Positions 33,248 through 40,689 of a stretch of 64,000 nt of DNA are shown piece by piece. Location of the stretch: positions 1 to 64,000 of the forward strand of contig JBFWUN010000020.1 of assembly GCA_050247235.1 (NCBI GenBank), read 5' to 3'. This stretch comes from CAIKBL01 sp050247235 (lineage in GTDB: Bacteria; Pseudomonadota; Gammaproteobacteria; Ga0077536). Position 1 is the stretch's first letter; every line of letters starts with the position of its first letter. Position numbers and translations under genes: made by a program. The notes under the pieces were generated by a model. It searched no databases and was not told the origin of the DNA. It was given only the letters and a program-made list of their open reading frames with translations.

Positions 33248-33276
33248 GGCTGTCGGCGCCGTTGCCGCCGACAGCC
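33248..33276. repeat. Perfect 11-base inverted repeat in pcaH-GST intergenic region
   Basis: GGCTGTCGGCG and CGCCGACAGCC flank a 7-base loop in the 238-base region between the divergent pcaH and GST genes. It ends 49 bases before the GST start. A second, shorter inverted repeat (TCGGGC / GCCCGA) lies at 33204-33221. It could be a regulator binding site or a leader hairpin. No clear -10/-35 pair is visible here. Confidence 0.5.
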
Positions 33277-33325
33277 GGGTGACCGAGACTGCCCACACGT
33301 CCCGCCCGTGCGAAAGGTCTCTCCG

Positions 33326-33940
33326 ATGAAGTTCTACTGGTCACCGACCTCCCCGTTCGTCCGCAAGGTCAGCGTCACGGCGCGTGAACTCGGCCTGTTC
33401 GACCGGTTGACCGTGATCCCTACGAGGGTCGATCCGACTGCCCCGGATACCGCCTACGCGGCGATCAATCCTTACATGAAGGTGCCGTCGCTCGTCACCG
33501 ACGACGGCCTCACGCTGTTCGGTTCCAGCGTGATTTGCCAGTACCTGGACACGCTCCACGACGGACCGCCCCTGGTGCCGCACGCGGGTCGCGCACGCTG
33601 GGAGACGTTGCGCCTGGAGGCCATCGCGGACGGCCTCCTGGAAGCTGCGGTTCTCGTGCGTTCGGAGACGCTGTTCCGCCCGCCGGAACGGCGCCACGCG
33701 CCGTGGCTGGACGGGCAGGTGGCGAAGGTCAGTCACGGGCTCGCGCTGCTGGAGTCCTGGGCGCCGCGAGTCGATACGCCGCTGACGCTCGGGCATCTTG
33801 CGGTGGGTTGCGCGCTCGGCTGGCTCGAGTTCCGCCAGCCCGCAGGGGATCCGCGACCCGCGTGCCCTGCGCTGTTCGCGTGGTACGACCGGTTGCGCGT
33901 GCGTCCATCGTTCACCGCCAGCATGCCCGTGGCGTCCTGA
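33326..33940 (+). CDS. Glutathione S-transferase
   Basis: A 204-residue GST. The thioredoxin-like N-domain reads MKFYWSPTSPFVRKV and has the cis-proline MKVPSLVTDDG and the glutathione-gamma-Glu motif LFGSSVICQYLD (Ser instead of the usual E-S pair). The C-terminal helical domain starts near residue 85 (RARWETLRLEAIADGLLEA). The ATG at 33326 gives the usual GST start. Substrate is unknown. It is divergent from the pca operon and convergent with the SelW-like gene. Confidence 0.9.
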   Translation: MKFYWSPTSPFVRKVSVTARELGLFDRLTVIPTRVDPTAPDTAYAAINPYMKVPSLVTDDGLTLFGSSVICQYLDTLHDGPPLVPHAGRARWETLRLEAIADGLLEAAVLVRSETLFRPPERRHAPWLDGQVAKVSHGLALLESWAPRVDTPLTLGHLAVGCALGWLEFRQPAGDPRPACPALFAWYDRLRVRPSFTASMPVAS

Positions 33941-33955
33941 CGCGCCGGCGCGGTC

Positions 33956-34174
33956 TCAGCGCGCGACCAGCGCGTCGATCTCGGCCTCGGTCGGGAACCG
34001 GTGCAGCGCGCGCTTGGAGAAGCGCAGCGCGCCATCCACCGAGATCTCGAACGCACCGCCCGTGCCGCGCACGAGCGTGACCTCGTCCACCCCGAGCGCC
34101 TCGAGCCTGGCCCTCGCACGGAGCGCCCGCGGTTCGTAGCTTCACTGGGTGCAGTATTCAATCCGTACCTGCAT
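33956..34174 (-). CDS. selW: SelW/Rdx-family selenoprotein candidate, in-frame UGA at CxxU
   Basis: If the TGA at 34142-34144 is read as selenocysteine, the frame encodes 72 residues and ends at the TGA at 33956-33958. The N-terminus is MQVRIEYC(8)TQU(11)SYEPRA, the SelW/Rdx redox motif CxxU/CxxC after a beta strand. After the UGA the conserved family features continue: RALRARARLEALGVDEV, the glycine turn RGTGGAFEISVDG, then RFSKRALHRFPTEAEIDAL. A GGAGG ribosome site lies 6 bases before the ATG, which would be pointless for a 10-codon peptide. A SECIS-like hairpin follows the UGA. SelW-like proteins are thioredoxin-fold oxidoreductases. A pseudogene or sequence error (TGC or TGT read as TGA) is the main alternative. 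Confidence 0.8.
34107..34129 (-). promoter_or_regulatory. SECIS-like hairpin behind the UGA codon
   Basis: On the minus strand, bases 13-35 after the UGA fold into a stem. Three pairs (CUC/GAG) close the loop CGUGC; next come a G-G mismatch, three more pairs, an A-G mismatch and one further pair. The loop begins 21 bases after UGA and has G at its second position followed by U. This meets the usual bacterial SECIS expectations (apical loop about 16-37 bases downstream, G within the first two loop bases). The fold is by eye, without energy calculation. Confidence 0.5.
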
Positions 34175-34180
34175 CGACGG

Positions 34181-34185
34181 CCTCC
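34181..34185 (-). promoter_or_regulatory. Ribosome binding site of the SelW-like gene
   Basis: GGAGG on the minus strand, 6 bases upstream of the ATG at 34174. It is a near-ideal Shine-Dalgarno. It shows that translation is meant to start 10 codons before the UGA and so argues for readthrough as selenocysteine. Confidence 0.7.
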
Positions 34186-34263
34186 GGGGAAGTGGCTTGC
34201 CTGGCGCACATCGTACCGCGAAGATGGACGCCCGATCCCGCCGACAACCTCACGGAGACCTGC

Positions 34264-35502
34264 ATGCGTTGCGAAGTCGTTGCGATTGGCACGGAGCTGC
34301 TGCTCGGGCAGATCACGGACACGAACTCGTCGTACATCGGCGCACAGCTGGCGCTCGTCGGCATCGATTCCTACTACCAGGTGAAAGTCGGTGACAACCT
34401 CGGCCGCATCGTGGGCTGCATCCGCCAGGCGCTGGAACGCAGCGACGCGGTGATCTGCTGCGGAGGACTCGGCCCCACCCAGGACGACATCACGCGCGAG
34501 GCGATTGCCGAGGTGATGGGCATGCCGCTGGTGCGGGATCCCGCGATCGGCGAACGCATCCGGCACATGTTCGAATCCCGTGGCCGCGCGATGCCCGAGA
34601 ACAACCTCCGCCAGGCCGACGTTCCACAGGGCGCCACGACGATTCCCCAGATGCCGGGTACCGCGCCCGGCCTGGTCTGCCCCGCGGGCGCGAAGGTGAT
34701 CTACGCGGTTCCCGGCGTGCCCGGCGAAATGCGCGAGATGCTGCACGGTACGATCCTGCCTGACCTGCAGCGCCGCTCCGGCATGACCGCGGTGATCAAG
34801 AGCCGCGTGCTGCGAACCTGGGGGCACTCGGAGTCCGGACTCGCGGAAATGCTTGCCGCGCACATGGAGACCCTCGACCGGAGTGGCCACGCCACGCTCG
34901 CGTTCCAGGCGAGCGGCATCGAGGGCATCAAGGTGCGGATCACGGCGAAAGCAGAAGATGCGGCGCGCGCGGAGGCGGTGATCGCCGCGGAAGAGCGCAC
35001 CGTGCGCGCAATTCTCGGCGCCTGCGTGTTCGGCGTGGACGACCAGACAATGGAGTCCGCGATCCTGGGAGGTCTGCAGCGCCGTGGCTCGACATTGGCC
35101 GTCGCGGAGACCGCCAGCGGCGGACTGATGAGCCAGCGGCTCGGCGTCTGCGCGGAGGCGCCCGGTACTTTCCTCGGCGGGCTCGTGATCGCCGACGACG
35201 CGCTGCAGGCACGGCTGCTCGGCGTGCCGGGCGCACCGCTCGCGAACCCGGACACGACCACGGCACTGGCCGCCAGCGTACGCCGCACGTTCGACGCGGA
35301 CGTCGGGCTGACGACGACGGCAGTCGATCCCGCGGGTCCGCGCGTGCCCGGGCTGCGTCCGGGGACGGTGTTCATCGGCATCGCAACCGCCGACGGCGCG
35401 TTCGCCGAACGCATCCAGCTGCCCGGGGATCGCGATCGGATCCGCGAGTTCTCCGTGATCAGCGCGCTGAACCTGCTGCGCCATCGCCTGGCGCTCGGCT
35501 GA
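34264..35502 (+). CDS. cinA: CinA-family protein (COG1058 domain plus CinA deamidase-like domain)
   Basis: A 412-residue protein. Residues 1-170 form the MoCF-like/COG1058 domain (CEVVAIGTELLLGQITDTNS, CGGLGPTQDDITREA, VIYAVPGVPGEM). Residues about 255-410 form the CinA C-terminal domain (LAVAETASGGLMSQRL, TFLGGLVIADDALQARLLGV). Family members hydrolyse ADP-ribose and/or deamidate nicotinamide mononucleotide in NAD salvage. The ATG at 34264 has GGAG upstream; an in-frame start at 34192 would run into the SelW promoter region. Confidence 0.93.
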   Translation: MRCEVVAIGTELLLGQITDTNSSYIGAQLALVGIDSYYQVKVGDNLGRIVGCIRQALERSDAVICCGGLGPTQDDITREAIAEVMGMPLVRDPAIGERIRHMFESRGRAMPENNLRQADVPQGATTIPQMPGTAPGLVCPAGAKVIYAVPGVPGEMREMLHGTILPDLQRRSGMTAVIKSRVLRTWGHSESGLAEMLAAHMETLDRSGHATLAFQASGIEGIKVRITAKAEDAARAEAVIAAEERTVRAILGACVFGVDDQTMESAILGGLQRRGSTLAVAETASGGLMSQRLGVCAEAPGTFLGGLVIADDALQARLLGVPGAPLANPDTTTALAASVRRTFDADVGLTTTAVDPAGPRVPGLRPGTVFIGIATADGAFAERIQLPGDRDRIREFSVISALNLLRHRLALG

Positions 35503-35613
35503 GATCCGCCCCGACCGGCACGCGATGCCGCGGCCGACGGGGTCCGCCGGCTCGACGCCATCGCGCACGCGCGGTAAGTTCGCGGTCACGTGCGTGCGAG
35601 AGGACCCCGGAAC

Positions 35614-36405
35614 ATGATCGTCAGCCTCATCGGCCAGGTCTTCGTGAAGGCCACCCAGTTCCTGCATCCGTCATCGGTAGACGTCGATGCGGATGGCATC
35701 CGCCACGATCGCGCGTTCGCGCTCGTCGAGGCGGACGATCGTTTCGTTCCGTCGGACCGGCATGCCGCGTTCTATCCGCTGCGCTTCGACTACGATGCGG
35801 CCGCGGAGGTCCTCCGCATGCACGCGCCCGGGGAGCGCCTGCTGGAAGGTCCGGCCACGGCCTCCGGGCGGACGTGGACGATTGATCATTTCGGCCTGCG
35901 CGGGATCCAGGTGCGCGAGGTGGACGGTCCCTGGACCGCCGCGCTCAGCGAACATGCGGGACGCCCGGTGCGCCTGGTGCGCTGTTTTGGCCCGGGGGCG
36001 GCCATCGACGTATTCCCGGTGACGTTCGTCACCACCGGTTCGCTGCGGCGGCTGGCCCGGGAAATCGGCGCCGAGGTCGACCCGGGGCGCTTCCGCGCCG
36101 GCTTCGTGCTCGAGCATGAGGTCGAACACGCGGAGGATACTTGGGCGGAGTGCCGTCTCCAGCTCGGCGAGGCCGTGCTCAAGGTGCGCACCGCGGTGCC
36201 CCGCTGCGGGGTCACCGGACTGAACCCGGCGAGCGGCGCGCGTGACCAGGACGTGATGCGTGGTCTCATCCGCTACCGGCCGAAGACCACCCTGCCCGAT
36301 GGCCTGCTGCCCGACTACGCCACGCCGGGATTCGCCACCTACGCGGAAGTGATCACGCCGGGGCGGGTCCGGGTGGGCGATCGCGCAACCTTGCTCGACA
36401 CCTGA
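35614..36405 (+). CDS. MOSC-domain protein
   Basis: A 263-residue protein with an N-terminal MOSC beta-barrel domain (MIVSLIGQVFVKATQFL and GIRHDRAFALVEADDRF) and the C-terminal MOSC domain carrying the conserved cysteine in RTAVPRCGVTGLNPASG. Such proteins are molybdenum-cofactor sulfurase-like or amidoxime-reducing components. A molybdenum hydroxylase (iorAB) exists in the same window and needs a sulfurated cofactor, but a link is only suggestive. The ATG at 35614 fits the domain start. Confidence 0.85.
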   Translation: MIVSLIGQVFVKATQFLHPSSVDVDADGIRHDRAFALVEADDRFVPSDRHAAFYPLRFDYDAAAEVLRMHAPGERLLEGPATASGRTWTIDHFGLRGIQVREVDGPWTAALSEHAGRPVRLVRCFGPGAAIDVFPVTFVTTGSLRRLAREIGAEVDPGRFRAGFVLEHEVEHAEDTWAECRLQLGEAVLKVRTAVPRCGVTGLNPASGARDQDVMRGLIRYRPKTTLPDGLLPDYATPGFATYAEVITPGRVRVGDRATLLDT

Positions 36406-36407
36406 AC

Positions 36408-36424
36408 AACCGCGCGCGGCGGTT
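36408..36424. terminator. Short hairpin between convergent genes
   Basis: AACCGC and GCGGTT with a 5-base loop lie 2 bases after the MOSC stop and 17 bases from the luciferase-like gene stop. The repeat is perfect but lacks a T-run; termination is inferred. Confidence 0.35.
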
Positions 36425-36441
36425 CCCGACCGACCGTCACC

Positions 36442-37470
36442 TCACGCGAGCGCCGGCATGACGTCGTTCACGAAGAGTTCTAGCGAACGCATGCTTTGTG
36501 CATGCGTCAGCGAGCCCCACGCGAACGAGGCTCCCAGGTAGTTGATACTGCTCTCCTCGACCTGCTGTACGAGCTGATCGCGCACCTGCGCGGCTGTGCC
36601 GATGAGAATCGTCCCCAGCGCGAGACCGCCTTCGAGATCGAAGAGCTGGTCCACGCCGGCGTCCTGCCGCCGGTGCCACAGTTCGGTGATGTTGCGGTAG
36701 AACACCGCGTACGCCGCGCGCCCCGCCGCCTGGGCCTCCGCCTCGGTATCGGCGATGAAGATCTGGCGCATGGTGCCGAGAATCGGGTTCTTCACGTGCC
36801 CGTTGATGCGGCCGTCGTCATGCCGATGACGTTCCCACGCGTCGCGGTAGCGATCCATCAGCTGGCGCAGCACCTTGGCGGGTCCGAGCCCCGCGTAGTG
36901 GTAGCCGTGTCGCGCGGCGTATTCGACGCTGTCGGGGTTGTGCGTGGGATACCACATCGGGGGGTAGGGCTTCTGCACCGGCTTCGATGGCATCGGCACG
37001 TCGCGGTACTTGAAGAAACGCCCTTCGAAATCAAGCACCGGTTCGGTCAGGGCGCGGCGGACTATCTCGAGCGCCTCGTCGAAGATCGGCCGCGTCCCCG
37101 CCGCGTCCACGCCGAAGCATGCGAGTTCGTGGGGCGAAACGCCGCGGCTCAGACCGAGTTCGAGGCGGCCATTGCTCAGGTTGTCGAGCATGCAAATCTC
37201 CTCGGCCAACCGCAGCGGCTCGTACAGCGGCACGAGGAACGCGAGCGGCCCGAAGCGGATTCGCGACGTGCGCTGCGCGACCGCGGCGAGGAACACTGCC
37301 GGCGACGGCGCCATGCCGAGCGCGGTGCCGTGATGTTCGGCAAGGTGGTACCCGAAGAACCCGGCGCGCTCGGCGGCGGCGATCAGCTGGAACCGCTCCT
37401 CGTACAACTGCGGCGTCGGCACACCGCTGTGATCGATCCAGTCGAACATTCCGAACGCGATCCTGGCCAT
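36442..37470 (-). CDS. Luciferase-like (LLM) flavin-dependent monooxygenase
   Basis: A 342-residue TIM-barrel enzyme of the bacterial luciferase family. Seen are the N-terminal strand FGMFDWIDHSGVP, FFGYHLAEHHGTALGMAPSP, RIRFGPLAFLVPLYEPLRLAEE and LELGLSRGVSPHEL. These match the F420- or FMNH2-dependent class; in proteobacteria reduced FMN is expected. Substrate is unknown. It is divergent from the second acetamidase gene, so joint regulation is possible. Confidence 0.88.
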   Translation of the reverse strand: MARIAFGMFDWIDHSGVPTPQLYEERFQLIAAAERAGFFGYHLAEHHGTALGMAPSPAVFLAAVAQRTSRIRFGPLAFLVPLYEPLRLAEEICMLDNLSNGRLELGLSRGVSPHELACFGVDAAGTRPIFDEALEIVRRALTEPVLDFEGRFFKYRDVPMPSKPVQKPYPPMWYPTHNPDSVEYAARHGYHYAGLGPAKVLRQLMDRYRDAWERHRHDDGRINGHVKNPILGTMRQIFIADTEAEAQAAGRAAYAVFYRNITELWHRRQDAGVDQLFDLEGGLALGTILIGTAAQVRDQLVQQVEESSINYLGASFAWGSLTHAQSMRSLELFVNDVMPALA

Positions 37471-37595
37471 GGGCGACTCCGCGGGTTGAGGGTCTGGGGA
37501 TTATGCGCCGGTCATTGCGCGCGCCGCCATCGTTGCATGTCAAACGCGAGGTTCCTGCGTTAACCTCTGCGGGAGTCAGCAACGGGAGCCTGGAG

Positions 37596-38633
37596 ATGCA
37601 GAAGATCCGCCGCGGCAAGGTGCAGAAGTACGCGTTCGATTTCCGTGACAAGCCCTGCCTCAGGGTCAAGCCGGGAGAAGCGTTCCAGGTGGAGACCGAC
37701 GATGCGTTGAGCGGTCTGATCGCCGATGACAGCGATCGCCCCCGGGTGCACAGCATGACCGGGCCGCACATGGCGCGCCTCCTCGAGTCGTGGCCGCCGC
37801 TGTTCAACCCCGTCGTTGGCCCGATCCACGTGGAAGGCTGCGAAGCGGGCGACGTCCTGGCGGTGCATATCGACTGGATCGATCCCTGGCGATACGGCTT
37901 CTCCGGCATCCTGCCGGGGATCGGCCCGCTGTCCGATCAGGTCCGCTTTCCTGACTGCGTGGACCCTTACGTGCACGTGATCGAACACCTTCCCGGCCCC
38001 AGCGGTTTCACCCGGGACGGCACCGCGAAGTACTCCGATGCCCTGTCATGGGATCTGCAGCCCTTCATCGGCACGCTCGCGACGGCGTCCGAGCGTGAAG
38101 TCTTCACGTCGGTGCTTGGCCAGGGTGCCTTCGGCGGCAACATCGACTGTCGCGACATTCGTGCGGGGCATACGATTTTCCTGAATTCCTACAACAAGGG
38201 TGGCCTGCTCTACATCGGCGACGTGCACGGCGGACAGGGGGACACCGAGTTCACCGGGATCGCGGACGAGACCCGCGCCACGGTGCAGCTGTCATGCACC
38301 GTGGTGAAGCGCAAGCGCCTTCCTTGCGTCCGCATCGAGAAGCCCGACAGCGTCGTCGCGGTCGGCATCAACAACCCGATGGAAACGGCCGTGCTGGATG
38401 CGACGCGCAACCTGATGGAATGGCTGCAGGAGGATTTCGGGGTACCGCCGAAGGATCTGTACGTGCGGATGTCCTGCGATCCCGCGTTCCGGATCCGCAC
38501 CTACCAGATGGTCCGCGCGGTGACCTTGCGGAACGTCGTGGGCGCCGAGTACCCGAAAGCGCGGCTGTTCGACGCCCTGACCCCGCCGAAGGCACGCGCG
38601 TCGCGACCGCGCCGGCAGCCACGCCGCCGGTGA
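37596..38633 (+). CDS. Acetamidase/formamidase family protein (second paralogue)
   Basis: A 345-residue amidase, longer than the paralogue at 14803 and only distantly similar. Family segments are FNPVVGPIHVEGCEAGDVLAV, WDLQPFIGTLATA, GGNIDCRDIRAGHTIFLN, LYIGDVHGGQGDTEFTG and SCDPAFRIRTYQMV. The ATG at 37596 has GGGAG and GGAG upstream. The basic tail (RASRPRRQPRRR) is unusual. Its stop overlaps the next gene's GTG start. Confidence 0.88.
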   Translation: MQKIRRGKVQKYAFDFRDKPCLRVKPGEAFQVETDDALSGLIADDSDRPRVHSMTGPHMARLLESWPPLFNPVVGPIHVEGCEAGDVLAVHIDWIDPWRYGFSGILPGIGPLSDQVRFPDCVDPYVHVIEHLPGPSGFTRDGTAKYSDALSWDLQPFIGTLATASEREVFTSVLGQGAFGGNIDCRDIRAGHTIFLNSYNKGGLLYIGDVHGGQGDTEFTGIADETRATVQLSCTVVKRKRLPCVRIEKPDSVVAVGINNPMETAVLDATRNLMEWLQEDFGVPPKDLYVRMSCDPAFRIRTYQMVRAVTLRNVVGAEYPKARLFDALTPPKARASRPRRQPRRR

Positions 38634-39589
38634 GCAGCGACGGACGGCCCCATGCGCATGGCCACGGGCACGGACATGCGCATGGCCATGCGCATCTGCA
38701 CGGGCATCCGACCTCGTTCCAGGGATGGCGATTCGGCGTCGCGATCCTGCTCAACCTGGGTTTCGCGCTCGGGGAAGTCGTGTTCGGCGTGCGGGCACAC
38801 TCGTCGGCGCTGATCGCGGATGCGCTGCACAACCTGACCGATGTCGCTGCGCTCGTCGTCGCGTGGGGGGGCGCCTGGTTCGCGCGTCGCCCCGCGACCG
38901 CCCGCTTCACCTATGGACTGCGCAGCACCACGATCTACGCTGCAATCTTCAACGCCGCGCTGCTGCTGCTGGCGTGCGGAGGACTGGGGTGGGAAGCCGT
39001 CCAGCGGTTCGGGCGGCCGTCAGGAGTGGATGCGTCGGTCGTCAGCGCCGTGGCGGCACTCGGCATCATCATCAACGGGGTCTCTGCGCTGCTCTTCTGG
39101 AACGGTCGCGCGCGCGATGTCAACGTGCGCGGCGCCTTTCTCCACCTCGCTGCCGATGCTGCAGTCTCGCTCGGCGTCTGTCTCGCCGGGTTCGCCATCC
39201 TGCACACCGGTTGGGCATGGCTCGATCCCGCCGTCACCTTGGCCATCGTTGCGTTCATCCTGGCGGGCACCTGGAACCTGCTGCGCGAGGCGACATTGCT
39301 CGGCCTGCACGCCGTGCCGCCGGGGCTGAACGTGGCGGACATCACCGCCGCGCTCGGCGCCGAACCCGGTGTCGCCGCCGTGCACGATCTGCACGTGTGG
39401 GCGCTCAGCACCACCGACATCGCACTGACCGCGCATCTCGTGATGCCCGGAGGGCACCCCGGCGACGCGCGCCTCGATGACATGGCGCACGCGCTGGCCA
39501 ATCGCTTCGGCATCCGCCATGCCACGTTCCAGGTCGAGTTGAGCGATCTCCACGCGGCGTGCGCGCTGGACGAACACCCGTCGCAGTGA
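38630..39589 (+). CDS. Cation diffusion facilitator, probable zinc exporter
   Basis: A 319-residue CDF transporter with a histidine-rich N-terminal stretch (residues about 6-24, HAHGHGHGHAHGHAHLH-like). Six membrane segments follow, then a cytoplasmic ferredoxin-like domain (AVHDLHVWALSTTDIALTAH). The transport site has an HxxxD in helix 2 (DALHNLTDVAAL) and HxxxD in helix 5 (HLAADAAVSLGV), the zinc-selective HD-HD arrangement. The GTG start overlaps the upstream stop (GTGA), so it is translated with the acetamidase gene. Confidence 0.88.
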   Translation: MSSDGRPHAHGHGHGHAHGHAHLHGHPTSFQGWRFGVAILLNLGFALGEVVFGVRAHSSALIADALHNLTDVAALVVAWGGAWFARRPATARFTYGLRSTTIYAAIFNAALLLLACGGLGWEAVQRFGRPSGVDASVVSAVAALGIIINGVSALLFWNGRARDVNVRGAFLHLAADAAVSLGVCLAGFAILHTGWAWLDPAVTLAIVAFILAGTWNLLREATLLGLHAVPPGLNVADITAALGAEPGVAAVHDLHVWALSTTDIALTAHLVMPGGHPGDARLDDMAHALANRFGIRHATFQVELSDLHAACALDEHPSQ

Positions 39590-39643
39590 CGAGACGGCCA
39601 TCCGGATTGCCGCCCCTGCATCGCTGTGCTATGAAGCCGGGTC

Positions 39644-40048
39644 ATGTCATCCGCGTTCACAACGCAGCGCGCCCGCGCATGGCCTTTCATCACTCTGGTC
39701 GGCCTGATGCTGGCGTCTGCCGGTGCCTGGAGCGACCCGATCTGGATCGATGTCCGCACGGCAGCCGAGTTCGCCGGCGGGCACCTTCCCGGCGCCACCC
39801 ACATCCCGGTCGAGGAGATCGGGGCGCGCATCCGGGATGTCACCCCGGATCCCGACGCTGACCTGCGGCTCTACTGCGGGATTGGCGTGCGCGCGCAGAT
39901 CGCGAAGGTCTATCTCGAGAGCCTCGGTTACCGCAATGTCACCAACGAGGGCGGGTACGCCGACCTCGCCGCCCGACAGTCCGCGGCCGCCGCCGGCGAA
40001 TGCCGGGAAGCCGGTCCAACCACGCATCAGAAGGAGGGGTCATGCTGA
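39644..40048 (+). CDS. Periplasmic rhodanese-like sulfurtransferase
   Basis: A 134-residue single-domain rhodanese with a signal peptide (FITLVGLMLASAGAWS, cleavage before DPIW). The domain has WIDVRTAAEFAGGHLPGA and the active-site loop LYCGIGVRAQ with the catalytic cysteine. It resembles PspE. The last seven bases overlap the start of the next gene. The C-terminal tail is poorly conserved. Confidence 0.85.
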   Translation: MSSAFTTQRARAWPFITLVGLMLASAGAWSDPIWIDVRTAAEFAGGHLPGATHIPVEEIGARIRDVTPDPDADLRLYCGIGVRAQIAKVYLESLGYRNVTNEGGYADLAARQSAAAAGECREAGPTTHQKEGSC

Positions 40049-40557
40049 AGCCACAAGTCCCGCAGGAATACGTCCAGGTGGACGCCACGCCGTGGATGCC
40101 ATTCCCCGCGGCACTTTCGGCCGGGGGGATCCGGTGGAAACTGTTGCACGTGTCGCCCGAGGTCGGCGCGTGGACGGCAATCTTCGATTGCCCGAAGGGC
40201 TCGTCGTTCGCGCGTCACGTCCACATCGGCCCTGGCGAGTACCTGCTCACGAAGGGCCGCATGGAAGTCCGCGGGGGCGAAGAAAAAGGAGGGGCGACCG
40301 CCGTCGCGCTCTGGTACGGCTACGAATCCTGCAACGCCCGGCACGACAAGACCTACTTCCCGGTCGCGAGCGAGTTCTACATGACCTTCCTCGGGCCGCT
40401 GAAGTTCATCGAGCAGGACGGCAGCCCGGTGGCGGTCGTCGGCTGGGAAGAGGCGCAAGCCTTGTGGGAATCCCAGGTCGCCGGTCAGCGGAAGAAACCC
40501 CGCGCGGCGCGCGCGCGTGCCGCGGCCGCCAAGCCTGCGGCGAAACGTCGCCGCTAG
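40042..40557 (+). CDS. ChrR-like cupin protein
   Basis: A 171-residue cupin. The barrel motif is SSFARHVHIGPGEYLLTKGRMEV (metal histidines and glutamate), with a second histidine-poor motif HDKTYFPVASEFYMTF. This resembles the ChrR anti-sigma cupin and the 2,4'-dihydroxyacetophenone dioxygenase group. The tail is a low-complexity Ala/Lys/Arg stretch (about residues 152-171). The ATG is preceded by GGAGGGG, which fixes the start inside the end of the rhodanese gene. Confidence 0.78.
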   Translation: MLKPQVPQEYVQVDATPWMPFPAALSAGGIRWKLLHVSPEVGAWTAIFDCPKGSSFARHVHIGPGEYLLTKGRMEVRGGEEKGGATAVALWYGYESCNARHDKTYFPVASEFYMTFLGPLKFIEQDGSPVAVVGWEEAQALWESQVAGQRKKPRAARARAAAAKPAAKRRR

Positions 40558-40565
40558 GCGCCGTG

Positions 40566-40594
40566 CCGCCGCACGCAGCCTCTGCGTGCGGCGG
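40566..40594. terminator. Perfect 13-base stem, convergent-gene terminator candidate
   Basis: CCGCCGCACGCAG and CTGCGTGCGGCGG are exact reverse complements around the loop CCT. The stem begins 8 bases after the cupin stop and separates it from the opposing kinase gene. No T-run is present on either strand, so intrinsic termination would rely on stem strength or a factor. Confidence 0.6.
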
Positions 40595-40689
40595 ACAGGA
40601 TCTCCCGGCGACGTTCCGCGACGGTCGCGCCGAAGCGCGGCGGACTCACGGTGATGGCGCCGGTCAGACCGGCTTGCGCCGCGCGCGAT

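Noticed and set aside
33912..34145. A 77-codon frame opposite the GST end and over the SelW-like gene
   Set aside because: It is in a different frame from the SelW-like sequence and has no family likeness, whereas the UGA-containing frame shows all SelW features.
34142..34174. A 10-codon peptide ending at the UGA
   Set aside because: Too short for a function and followed by conserved SelW sequence. Selenocysteine readthrough explains the strong ribosome site better.
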